Part shown: positions 1 through 7,777 of the stretch, in pieces
Numbering within the stretch: position 1 is the stretch's first letter
How the letters are laid out: each line of letters begins with the position of its first letter
Assembly (NCBI GenBank): GCA_965220105.1
Contig: OZ244811.1
Location: 992,001-1,056,000 of the forward strand
DNA from: Bin87 sp965220105
GTDB lineage: Bacteria > Chloroflexota > Dehalococcoidia > Lucifugimonadales > UBA3495
DNA: 64,000 bases
Reading direction: 5' to 3'
Program-made: the position numbers and the translations under genes
Notes under the pieces: model-generated
The model's database searches: none
Seen by the model: only the letters and a program-made list of their open reading frames with translations
Told to the model about the DNA's origin: nothing

Positions 1-298
1 TTTGTTGGGTCATCAATGAAGCGACGAAACGTTTGGCGATTTCTGTTGTGTACTGGGGACACTCAGCGCTTGTGAGTCCCATGTATGCACAATCGATTGT
101 TGTGCCAAGGCTCGCCATGGCGAGGTGTGCTCCTGCCATTGATGGGTGAGCATATCCAGAGTCGTAACGTTTCTGTTCTTGCTCGGAAATGCCTCCGGCG
201 CAGCTTAAGGCGGTCGATATGGTGACCATAGCCGCTACAACGGCGTTGATGAAGAGGTGGCCTTTGAGGCGGAGCGGTACCTGTTTGATGATGCTCAT
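1..298 (-). CDS. Putative lipoprotein, partial (runs off window start)
   Basis: The reading frame opens with ATG at 298 and stays open to base 1, giving about 99 codons with the C-terminus outside the window. The start overlaps the stop of the upstream gene (ATGA), so the two genes are translationally coupled. The N-terminus is positively charged, then hydrophobic, and ends in ALSC, a good lipobox, so the protein is probably exported and lipid-anchored at the cysteine near residue 34. The visible mature part (AGGISEQEQKRYDSGYAHPS and onward) contains several cysteines. I recognise no family. The lipobox is seen; the location is inferred. Confidence 0.6.
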   Translation of the reverse strand, partial: MSIIKQVPLRLKGHLFINAVVAAMVTISTALSCAGGISEQEQKRYDSGYAHPSMAGAHLAMASLGTTIDCAYMGLTSAECPQYTTEIAKRFVASLMTQQ

Positions 299-993
299 GG
301 TATTAATCCTGAGTGGATCTTGTGGCGGTATTCGGCCAGGTTGGGGGGCGGTAGGGGTGTTTGTCGATCTAATACCTCACGCCATGGTGCGGTTAGGCGC
401 CAACCTCTTGGGCATGGTTCAACGTAAGCGCTCGATTGGGCAGTGGCCAGAATATCTGGGGGGAGGTTGATGCGGTGTTCGGGTGCACATCCTTGGGTGT
501 CGATGAGTACGATGCGTTGGCTTATCTGCTCGGTCAACTTTTCGCGGGCTTCTTGCGAGTATCGGACGTGTGGGTCATGGTTAGTGGCGTGGGCCTCGAC
601 TGCTTTGGTGATGGACCTGGCTATGGCGATGCGCGCTTGGTCTCGCGTGACTTGCGGGCAAACCCATGTGGGTTCTGTGTTGCCGGGTATGATGCAATTT
701 TTTATGGCGGTAGCGTTTGCTATCGAAATGGTGCTGAGAACCTCTGGTGGTGATTCTGGAGGTCCGTCATAAGGGTCTTCGGCTCGGGGTATGAGCGCGT
801 AGCCGATGAGGATGAGGAAAAGCGCGGCGAATATGATGATGTACCGTAATGGGACCCGATTGCGTCGGCGTGGTTTTGCGTAGGCCAACTTTTGGCCACA
901 AACTGGGCAATCGTCATCTAGGGGAGGCAGATGTGATGGATGGGTATAGTCGCAGTTTGAACAAAAGTATTTGGGGTTGGGAGTGTTGAGCAT
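295..993 (-). CDS. Zinc-ribbon, single-pass membrane protein of unknown function
   Basis: This is a 232-residue protein. The first 35 residues carry two CxxC pairs (CSNC and CPVC), a short zinc ribbon expected to lie in the cytoplasm. A basic stretch (PRRRNR) and one hydrophobic segment (about residues 49-67) follow, then a roughly 160-residue presumably extracytoplasmic region with several cysteines. Bacterial zinc_ribbon/TM proteins of this layout are common and usually uncharacterised. It is the first gene of a two-gene unit with the downstream lipoprotein, sharing ATGA. The function is unknown. Confidence 0.65.
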   Translation of the reverse strand: MLNTPNPKYFCSNCDYTHPSHLPPLDDDCPVCGQKLAYAKPRRRNRVPLRYIIIFAALFLILIGYALIPRAEDPYDGPPESPPEVLSTISIANATAIKNCIIPGNTEPTWVCPQVTRDQARIAIARSITKAVEAHATNHDPHVRYSQEAREKLTEQISQRIVLIDTQGCAPEHRINLPPDILATAQSSAYVEPCPRGWRLTAPWREVLDRQTPLPPPNLAEYRHKIHSGLIP

Positions 994-1052
994 GATTGAC
1001 GTCCTTGAGTAGTGTTGGCCAATATGCCATCGTACGAAGGTTATCCGTTGTG

Positions 1053-1337
1053 CTAGGACTGCTCCTGCTCGGATTTCACGTCGATGATTAGAGCGTCGTC
1101 GCTGTGGACGACAATGAGGTCGGGCCGGCTGGCCAGTGCGGCGCTGCGGCCTCGTATGTGGAAGCTGTTCTGGTGTTCAGTGCGGACCTCGTAACCGTTG
1201 GCTTTGCATAGAGCCTTTTGCTCGTTGAGGAGAGCGGTGGCTGCGAACGTTTTCGTCGGAGCGTGAACTGGATATAATGCCGTCTTGATTGGCGTGGGGT
1301 GCTGTGATTGAAGGCGAATATCGGTTGAGGAAGGTAA
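1053..1337 (-). pseudogene. Remnant of a PD-(D/E)XK-type nuclease
   Basis: A minus-strand frame of 94 codons ends at TAG (1053-1055) and has no ATG. Its C-terminal half reads RPDLIVVHSDD followed by ALIIDVKSEQ. The pattern is a PD, an acidic strand and a (D/E)xK strand, as in the PD-(D/E)XK nuclease core, with Asp in the 'DVK' position. The N-terminus is missing, and the frame overlaps the promoter region of the divergent GmrSD-type gene. I read it as the tail of a decayed Cas4/Uma2-like or phage nuclease. The motif is seen; the family assignment is tentative. Confidence 0.4.
1267..1278 (+). promoter_or_regulatory. Candidate -10 box upstream of the GmrSD-type gene
   Basis: A perfect TATAAT lies at 1273-1278, about 60 bp before the start codon at 1341. 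The region 17 bp upstream (TTTTCG) is a poor -35 match, so this is a plausible but weak promoter call. Confidence 0.35.
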
Positions 1338-1340
1338 TCA

Positions 1341-3494
1341 ATGAAGGCTAAAGATACCCATGTTCTTCGTCTGATAGATGCGTCGGGGAGCCACTTCGTG
1401 GTCCCGATCTACCAGAGGGATTACTCTTGGACCGGGGTCGAATGCGCCCAGCTCTGGAAGGACATATTGGAAGCGGGCAGAGGTGATGGTGGTGTTACTC
1501 ATTTCGTTGGGTCCATCGTTTATTTGGGCCCAGGATCATCGCCCGTTACGGGGATGGACACGCTGCTTTTGATTGATGGTCAGCAGAGGTTGGCAACGAT
1601 CATGTTGCTGTTGGAAGCGCTCTGTCGAGCTCTTGGAGATTCTGAACCGGTCTCGGGGTTCTCTGCGGCTAGGTTGAGGAATCGCTACTTGGTGAATGCG
1701 CACGAGACGGGGGATGATCGTTATAAGTTGGTGTTGAACGATAAGGATCGGAAGACCTTTAGCGCGCTGGTGGATCAGCGCCCTTTGCCGGTGGATCGCT
1801 CGGAAAGAGTGGTGGAGATCTTCGAATTTCTAGAGGGGAAGGTTGCTGCCCTGGGCGGCGAATTGGAAGTTCTGTGCAATGGGTTGGGCCGGTTAGCGGT
1901 GGTTGATGTCGCGTTGGATCCGGGGCAGGACAATCCGCAGCTGATCTTCGAGAGTTTGAACTCGACAGGGAAGCGGCTGACGGCTTCCGATATGATCCGT
2001 AACTTTGTGTTGATGGGTTTGGAGCCTGCTCATCAAACGTCTCTCTGGAGAGATTATTGGCATCCGATGGAAGTGCTGTTCGGTCAAGGGAAATACGCCG
2101 AAGAATTCAACAAGTTCATGCGGCACTACCTGACTTTCAGGACTGGTGAGATTCCGAACGTGAGCGCGGTTTATGAGGCGTTCAAATCCTATTCGGCCCA
2201 GCGTGACCGGGAGGGCGGGGACGTTGAGTCCCTTGTCGCTGATGTGCGACGCTTCGCGGAGTATTACTGCGTTATGGCTGGATTGAAGCCAGCGGAAGAC
2301 TCGTCGTTGGAGGCGGCGTTTCGTGATTTGAGAGAATTCAAAGTTGACGTGTCGTTTCCGTTCTTATTGGAGCTGTACGAAGATCATGCGGACGGCGGGC
2401 TGAGTGCCGATGATTTCTTGAAAGTTCTTCGGTTGACCGAAGCGTACGTGTTTAGACGTGCGATTTGCTCGATACCGACGAACTCATTGAACAAAACGTT
2501 CGCAAATCTTGGAAGGGTGGTGGACAAAGGGCGCTACTTCGACAGTGTTTGTGAGCAGTTGATGGGTTTGCCATCGTATCGGCGTTTTCCGAGGGATGGT
2601 GAATTCAGACAGGAAATCGTCAAGCGCGATTTGTACAACTTCCCACGCAAGCTCTATTGGCTGCGTCGGTTGGAAAATCATGATCGGAAAGATCCGATCT
2701 CGATGGCAGATTATTCGATTGAGCACATCATGCCGCAGAACGAGCATCTTTCGGATTCTTGGAAGGAGGCGCTGGGCAAAAATGATTGGCAACGTGTGCA
2801 CGACCAGTACGTGCATACGTTGGGTAATTTGACGCTGACTGCGTACAACCCAGAGATGGGCGATAAGTGTTTCTCGGAAAAGCGGGATATGGAAGGCGGT
2901 TACGCGAGGAGTCATCTTTGGCTCAATGACGGCCTTGAAAAGATCGATGAATGGGATGAACAGTCGATTAAAGACCGCGCCGAAAGTCTGGCGGATCGTG
3001 CGTTGGATGTTTGGGGTGGTCCGCCGGCGAGTATCAGCGAAGGGTTCCATCCCGTGGTGGTTGGTGTCGCCGACGATGGGCGCCCAGATGGTTACGAGTA
3101 TCTGGCAAGGGGAGGCGTTACGCGGACCTTGTTTGAGAGTTTACGTGTGCAGGTTTTGGCGTTGGATGCCTGCGTGAGTGAAGAATTTCTCCGAAGGTAT
3201 ATCGCGTATAAAGCAGAAACGAATTTCGTCGATGTGGTGCCGCAGGCGAGCGGGCTGCAACTGACGCTGAATATGGCGTTTGCTGACTTGGATGATCCTT
3301 TGGGGATGGCTTCCGACGTCACCGGGGTAGGCCGGTGGGGCAATGGCGACGTGGGTGTGAGGCTGACTGAGGTGGGTCAACTGCCGTATGTGATGTCGTT
3401 GGTGCGTCAATCTCTGGAGAGGCAATTAGCCGATTGGGATACTGCGCCGTTGGAGGTGGCGGCGTTTGCTGATGACCAGGATGTTGCGGTCTGA
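1341..3494 (+). CDS. GmrSD-family DUF262/DUF1524 restriction endonuclease
   Basis: This is a 717-residue single-chain enzyme. The N-terminal DUF262 (ParB-like) domain shows VPIYQRDYSW near residue 22 and LLIDGQQRLATI near residue 75, the nucleotide-binding signatures of GmrS-type proteins. The C-terminal part has SIEHIMPQ near residue 460 and HTLGNLTL about 35 residues later, the HNH signature of DUF1524 (GmrD-type). A further region of about 170 residues after the HNH is unassigned. GmrSD proteins are NTP-dependent type IV enzymes that cut DNA with modified (for example glucosylated) cytosine, so the likely role is anti-phage defence. A purine-rich Shine-Dalgarno (GAGGAAGG) precedes the ATG. 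It is convergent with the type III/TIR operon. Confidence 0.9.
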   Translation: MKAKDTHVLRLIDASGSHFVVPIYQRDYSWTGVECAQLWKDILEAGRGDGGVTHFVGSIVYLGPGSSPVTGMDTLLLIDGQQRLATIMLLLEALCRALGDSEPVSGFSAARLRNRYLVNAHETGDDRYKLVLNDKDRKTFSALVDQRPLPVDRSERVVEIFEFLEGKVAALGGELEVLCNGLGRLAVVDVALDPGQDNPQLIFESLNSTGKRLTASDMIRNFVLMGLEPAHQTSLWRDYWHPMEVLFGQGKYAEEFNKFMRHYLTFRTGEIPNVSAVYEAFKSYSAQRDREGGDVESLVADVRRFAEYYCVMAGLKPAEDSSLEAAFRDLREFKVDVSFPFLLELYEDHADGGLSADDFLKVLRLTEAYVFRRAICSIPTNSLNKTFANLGRVVDKGRYFDSVCEQLMGLPSYRRFPRDGEFRQEIVKRDLYNFPRKLYWLRRLENHDRKDPISMADYSIEHIMPQNEHLSDSWKEALGKNDWQRVHDQYVHTLGNLTLTAYNPEMGDKCFSEKRDMEGGYARSHLWLNDGLEKIDEWDEQSIKDRAESLADRALDVWGGPPASISEGFHPVVVGVADDGRPDGYEYLARGGVTRTLFESLRVQVLALDACVSEEFLRRYIAYKAETNFVDVVPQASGLQLTLNMAFADLDDPLGMASDVTGVGRWGNGDVGVRLTEVGQLPYVMSLVRQSLERQLADWDTAPLEVAAFADDQDVAV

Positions 3495-3687
3495 CCTCCC
3501 GATGTAGGTGGCAGCGTTGGGGAATCTTGCATCTGGTGCTGGCAACGTTTGATGATTGGAGCGAGTGGCAGTGGTGTGGTGTTGATTTGAGCGGGCTCGT
3601 CGTGGCCGGTGTCGTCGTTGGTCGGCGACATGTTCGATTGTGCGGTTCCTGGATGCTCCCGTGCTGCGGCAGGGTGTCATCAATCTG

Positions 3688-4200
3688 TTAGTCAGGGTCG
3701 TGCCGGCCCTGCTGCCGGTCAGTGGGCCAATCGCCGGTCTCGCTGGGTTGCCTGGTGGTTACCAAGGCTTGGGTTTGCATGAGGGCTATGGCCTGGTTTA
3801 GGTGATCTGTTTTGTGCATCTGGGTGCGGTTGGCTTCGAGGAACATCGCGAGAAACTTCGGCACTGGCAGGAGCGCGTTTTGGCTTTGGTCCGGTTCGTG
3901 TGGTGGAGCCAAGCCCAGCTCGTTGCAAAGTCGGATGAGCAGTTCAGTGTTAGCAGCGTTCTTGGACCGTTGCTGTGGCGTCAGGAAATTGTCTGTGAAT
4001 GTGAGTCCGTGTGGCAGGTGGTGTGGATGTGCGTTTGGGCCTTCGCGGTAATGGGCTTGGATGCCCTGCCGACAATGGTCGGCTTCCAAACGATTGAGGA
4101 ATGGTTCGCCTCGGTTTTCGTAAAGCAAAACTGCTTGTTTAGGGTGGTACCAGAATTTGTGGGACTGGTGAGCGGGTTGGTGAGGTCGGTAGATTTTCAT
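3688..4200 (-). CDS. Hypothetical protein, last gene of the Res-Mod-TIR operon
   Basis: The product is 170 residues, rich in His and Gln, with no signal peptide or membrane segment. It starts 9 bp after the TIR gene on the same strand, so it should be co-transcribed with Res, Mod and TIR. A helical stretch around NAANTELLIRLCNELGL is visible; otherwise I recognise nothing. It could be an accessory or partner of the TIR protein, or an unrelated passenger. Confidence 0.6.
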   Translation of the reverse strand: MKIYRPHQPAHQSHKFWYHPKQAVLLYENRGEPFLNRLEADHCRQGIQAHYREGPNAHPHHLPHGLTFTDNFLTPQQRSKNAANTELLIRLCNELGLAPPHEPDQSQNALLPVPKFLAMFLEANRTQMHKTDHLNQAIALMQTQALVTTRQPSETGDWPTDRQQGRHDPD

Positions 4201-4209
4201 TTTCGTTCC

Positions 4210-5079
4210 TCATGTTTGTTGTATGTTGAACAACATCCATCCAGACCTGTTGCCGCGGCCTTGCCACCACCCTACTTGCGACTCGTAGGTGACTGAAGGC
4301 AGGTACGCCTGTTGACCGTTCGGGTGGCGAATCATGAGGGAGAACGGTTGCCCACCCGTCACCAGTTGCATGGCATGGATCTCGTCTCCTGACCAGCTGT
4401 TGCCCCAATCGAGGCGCACTCTCAGTGTGTTGCCATCGAGTATGTATTCCAGCTCCTCGTCGGGCTCGGTAACGGACAACCAACCTGTCGGGGTCGCTAG
4501 GAAGCTGTTCCTCGCGGGAATCTGGCCCTGCGGCAATTCCGGGGTGCCTCGCTGGGCGATGTAGAACACGCCGAATGTATGACTTTGGGGCACGGCGCTG
4601 TCGGGTGGGGTTTGCGGTTGTGGAGCGGCGTCGGTTCCTGCGGTGCCTTTTACTTTAACTGCAACCTTGTGGGCGATTACTTCGACGCTGTCAATGGACG
4701 AGTTCAGGGCGTATATGCTGGTTAGCGAGGGGCTATGCCGCGCGATCTCGTCCATGGTCAGTCGGTGCCAGATGGGCAGTATCACTTGCTCACCAGCTGA
4801 TTGCCTAGCGAACAGTCCGTCCAATTCGTACTGGGTCCAGAATTTATCGAAGAACGTTGACGAGAACACGACCAGACCGTAGCGGCTGTGCCGGAGCCCT
4901 TGGTCCATCTTGGCTCGTACGTTGTCGCCGATTTGGAACTCGTACTCGTCGTACCAGATGTCCAATCCCTCGGCCCCGAGTGCAACCGCCAAGGGGCTCA
5001 CCCAATCCTTGTCTTCGCTGGCGTGGGAAAGGAATAGGTCGCGGCGGCCTTCGGTCGCCCGCTGTGGGGGTGTCGCCAT
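4210..5079 (-). CDS. TIR-domain protein in a type III restriction-modification operon
   Basis: In this 289-residue protein, residues 12-145 form a TIR domain: DLFLSHASEDKDWV at the start, a central LDIWYDEYEFQIGDN, then FWTQYELDGLF, whose Glu (about residue 85) fits the catalytic Glu of NAD-cleaving TIR domains. After a Pro-rich linker the C-terminal 120 residues (HTFGVFYIAQRGTPELP onward) form a probably beta-rich domain with many Trp and Tyr that I do not recognise; it may be a sensor or ligand-binding part. It lies 20 bp after mod and 9 bp before a small unknown gene. TIR effectors in defence systems deplete NAD or make signalling nucleotides; a back-up role when restriction fails is inference from context. 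Confidence 0.85.
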   Translation of the reverse strand: MATPPQRATEGRRDLFLSHASEDKDWVSPLAVALGAEGLDIWYDEYEFQIGDNVRAKMDQGLRHSRYGLVVFSSTFFDKFWTQYELDGLFARQSAGEQVILPIWHRLTMDEIARHSPSLTSIYALNSSIDSVEVIAHKVAVKVKGTAGTDAAPQPQTPPDSAVPQSHTFGVFYIAQRGTPELPQGQIPARNSFLATPTGWLSVTEPDEELEYILDGNTLRVRLDWGNSWSGDEIHAMQLVTGGQPFSLMIRHPNGQQAYLPSVTYESQVGWWQGRGNRSGWMLFNIQQT

Positions 5080-5099
5080 CTTTTCCTCGCGGACGGTAT

Positions 5100-7757
5100 T
5101 CAGCCGGTTGTTAATGCTCTAGGTTCGTCGATGACGGTCATGTGCTCCATCCCGTACTGGTCAATGACCTTTACGGCTATCTTGACACCTTCGTCTGGAA
5201 GGTCGAACGGGATGGTCGTGTTGGTGAGCATCTGGTGCCACTTGGTACTGTCGATGTTGCCCTTGAACGTTCCCAGCAGATTTTTAAGGGTGCGCTGGTT
5301 TCGGTTGACCTGCTTGACGTTGATGAGCCTGGCGCGGAACGATTCGGTGTCGTACTGGCTGTCTACCATGATTCCCATAATGGTTCGAGCGGACCTGGCC
5401 TCAACGACGCCCCTGGCGGGGTTGAAGGCGTTGATACCCACGACTTCCAGGCGGACTTTGCCGTCATCTTGCTGGTGCAGTTTCACCTCGGGTTCGCTCA
5501 CGATGACGAAAGCGTTGTCGTCGGCTTCCTCTCTGAGCCAAGGCAGTTGTAGGTCCTTGTTGGCCGCCACCTGAAGCACGGTCAGGTTGCCCAGGTATCG
5601 GGCAATGGTCTGGGCGTCTCCATCGCGTCCGAATCCAACCATCACCAAGTGGTTGCAGTCTGGTTCCACGGCCCGTATGGCGGCGGCCGCGTTCCGCGTT
5701 TGCACATTGGATATGACCTCGTCCTCACGTCCGATGTAAAAGAAGGCGTTGTGGGGTGCACCGTCTGGCGCGACGAGGATGCCCGTGTGGGTGACGTCCC
5801 TGACGTCGGACGGCACGAGGTTCTCTACTTTGTAACGGCCTGCGCCGGGTTGGTTGATGCCTGAGGTCTCTAGGCTGCTGACAATTCGCTTTGTGACGGC
5901 GTTATCGTCCTCGTCCAGCGAGAACCCCGTGGTCTGGAGCCTGGTGGCGACATCTGTTCCAACGTCATGGCCGTTCTCCTCGCCGGGTCTGATTGACCGG
6001 TAGGGCGAGTCGGACTCGACGGTAAATCCTGATGCCACGCGAATCTGATTTCTGTCCGTCCTAGTTCGGTCGGGGTGTCGGATGGGTTGCTCGTCGCCGC
6101 GACCGTAGGCAAGGGTCGCGGCCGACACTCTGAGTTGGCGTTCAGTTACGAATCCTTTGGCGGGATCATATCCGTAGGCCGGCGGCGGGTTGAAAGCCGC
6201 TTGCTGTTCGGATGGGTAGAGCTCTTGCTCCAGTTCGTGGTCGAGTTTCGCGCCTTGGGGCGAGTCTTTCAGGATGTGGTACGGGTAAGCGTTGGTGATG
6301 AGTCGCTCCCTAGTGATGGCGATGGAAATTTGGGAAACGTCTACCGCAATCCAGCGTCGTCCCCAGGTCTCGGCCTGGAAAGGCATGGCGCCCGAGCCGC
6401 AAGTTAGGTCTAGAACAAGGTCGCCTGGGTCAGTGGTCATCAGGAGACAACGTTCCAATACCCTGTGTGGGGTTTCGACGACATACTGCTTATCCTGCTC
6501 GGCTGCAATGTCGATCCACATGGCGTTAATTTGTCGCCCAGGAATTTCGTGCTCGTATTGTTTCCAGCGCAGGGTCTTTGTTGGAGTGATGACTATTCGT
6601 CCCGTCTGTGCGAGGTTCTGGAGTCCGTCGTGGCTGACGCGCCATTGTTGCCCAGAGGGGCACGGATATTTGTTACCGTCCCATTCAAACGGTTCTGACC
6701 GTCCGGTTGTGCTTGTGTGCGCTGATTGCAGTGGCATGCGCTGGAACAGTTGGCAACCTTGAGGCAGGGCGTCTGGGTCCTGTCGCTCTGCGACGGTCAG
6801 ATTGCGGGCAGTCCCGTCTGCCAGCTCGCACATCGCGTCTCGGTTCATGTGGGCTACGGTTTCTTTACGCGTTAGTCGAGAGTACATCTGGCGGTACTTT
6901 GACTTGTTGGCGTCTTTCGCGAACCAAATAAGCCAGTTGCCTATTTCGGGAATCTTTCTGGTGCTGGGGTTGGTGCTGGTTTGGTAAGGGATCGTGGCGA
7001 CGTGATTGTCCCTGCCGAAGATTTCGGACATCAGGATGACAACTTCATGCACGTTGTCGGGTCCGATCTGGACGATGAAGCTTCCATCGTCGGCGAGTAA
7101 CTCACGCCCGAGTGCGAGTTGCTCGTGCATACCGTCTAGGTAGGAGTGTACGCCGTCCCGATAGGTGTCTCGGAATGCCTTGATGGCCAACGGATCGTCG
7201 GGCAGGCTGTCCCAGTCCTCAGCACTCTCGGGGTTCTGGGCATTGGCCTGAAAGTTGCTGCGGAACGAGATGTTGTAGGGAGGGTCCATGTAGATGAGGT
7301 TGACCTTGCCACGCATTGCGTCCTTGTAGAGCAGGCTAGCCATTGCCCGTTGCGCGGTTGCCCGGATCAGCCGGTTGGTCCAGTGGCCGCTGTACTCGTA
7401 GGGATTGTAGTTGGCGTCTTCGGGCAAGCCGTTGAAGGTGGCGAACATGTCGCTTTGGACTTGATCCTTCAGCAGTGAGTTCACGAACTCGGTCGGAGAG
7501 ACCTTGTCGTGGATGTACAGCGGTCCGTAGGTCTTCGAGTAGTCGGTCTGCGGCGCTCGGTTCCACTGGAGCCGAGGATGGCGGATCCGTTCCGTCCCTT
7601 GGGTGTCCTCTTGGATTGGCTGGTCGGCCAACTCCTCGGTGCTCATCATCAGGGAGGCCTCAGCAGTGGGGTTGTTGCGCCGTTCGGCCTCTGGGAACTT
7701 GTAGTCCGTGGCAGTTGGTGGAGCCTGGGTGGCACGTCGTCGTGTGCGTGGCGGCAT
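5100..7757 (-). CDS. mod: Type III restriction-modification DNA methyltransferase (Mod)
   Basis: This 885-residue enzyme is an N6-adenine methyltransferase. DPPYNI (motif IV) lies near residue 157 and precedes the SAM-binding motif DLTCGSGAMPFQAE near residue 452, the beta-class order typical of type III Mod subunits. The region between would hold target recognition. The C-terminal 400 residues are longer than in classical Mod proteins and contain no motif I recognise. The gene follows res after 20 bp and is followed by the TIR gene after 20 bp. The res-first order is the reverse of the textbook mod-res order. Mod should modify the host sites and recruit Res. Confidence 0.9.
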   Translation of the reverse strand: MPPRTRRRATQAPPTATDYKFPEAERRNNPTAEASLMMSTEELADQPIQEDTQGTERIRHPRLQWNRAPQTDYSKTYGPLYIHDKVSPTEFVNSLLKDQVQSDMFATFNGLPEDANYNPYEYSGHWTNRLIRATAQRAMASLLYKDAMRGKVNLIYMDPPYNISFRSNFQANAQNPESAEDWDSLPDDPLAIKAFRDTYRDGVHSYLDGMHEQLALGRELLADDGSFIVQIGPDNVHEVVILMSEIFGRDNHVATIPYQTSTNPSTRKIPEIGNWLIWFAKDANKSKYRQMYSRLTRKETVAHMNRDAMCELADGTARNLTVAERQDPDALPQGCQLFQRMPLQSAHTSTTGRSEPFEWDGNKYPCPSGQQWRVSHDGLQNLAQTGRIVITPTKTLRWKQYEHEIPGRQINAMWIDIAAEQDKQYVVETPHRVLERCLLMTTDPGDLVLDLTCGSGAMPFQAETWGRRWIAVDVSQISIAITRERLITNAYPYHILKDSPQGAKLDHELEQELYPSEQQAAFNPPPAYGYDPAKGFVTERQLRVSAATLAYGRGDEQPIRHPDRTRTDRNQIRVASGFTVESDSPYRSIRPGEENGHDVGTDVATRLQTTGFSLDEDDNAVTKRIVSSLETSGINQPGAGRYKVENLVPSDVRDVTHTGILVAPDGAPHNAFFYIGREDEVISNVQTRNAAAAIRAVEPDCNHLVMVGFGRDGDAQTIARYLGNLTVLQVAANKDLQLPWLREEADDNAFVIVSEPEVKLHQQDDGKVRLEVVGINAFNPARGVVEARSARTIMGIMVDSQYDTESFRARLINVKQVNRNQRTLKNLLGTFKGNIDSTKWHQMLTNTTIPFDLPDEGVKIAVKVIDQYGMEHMTVIDEPRALTTG

Positions 7758-7777
7758 TGCGTTTCTCCGTAGCCGGG

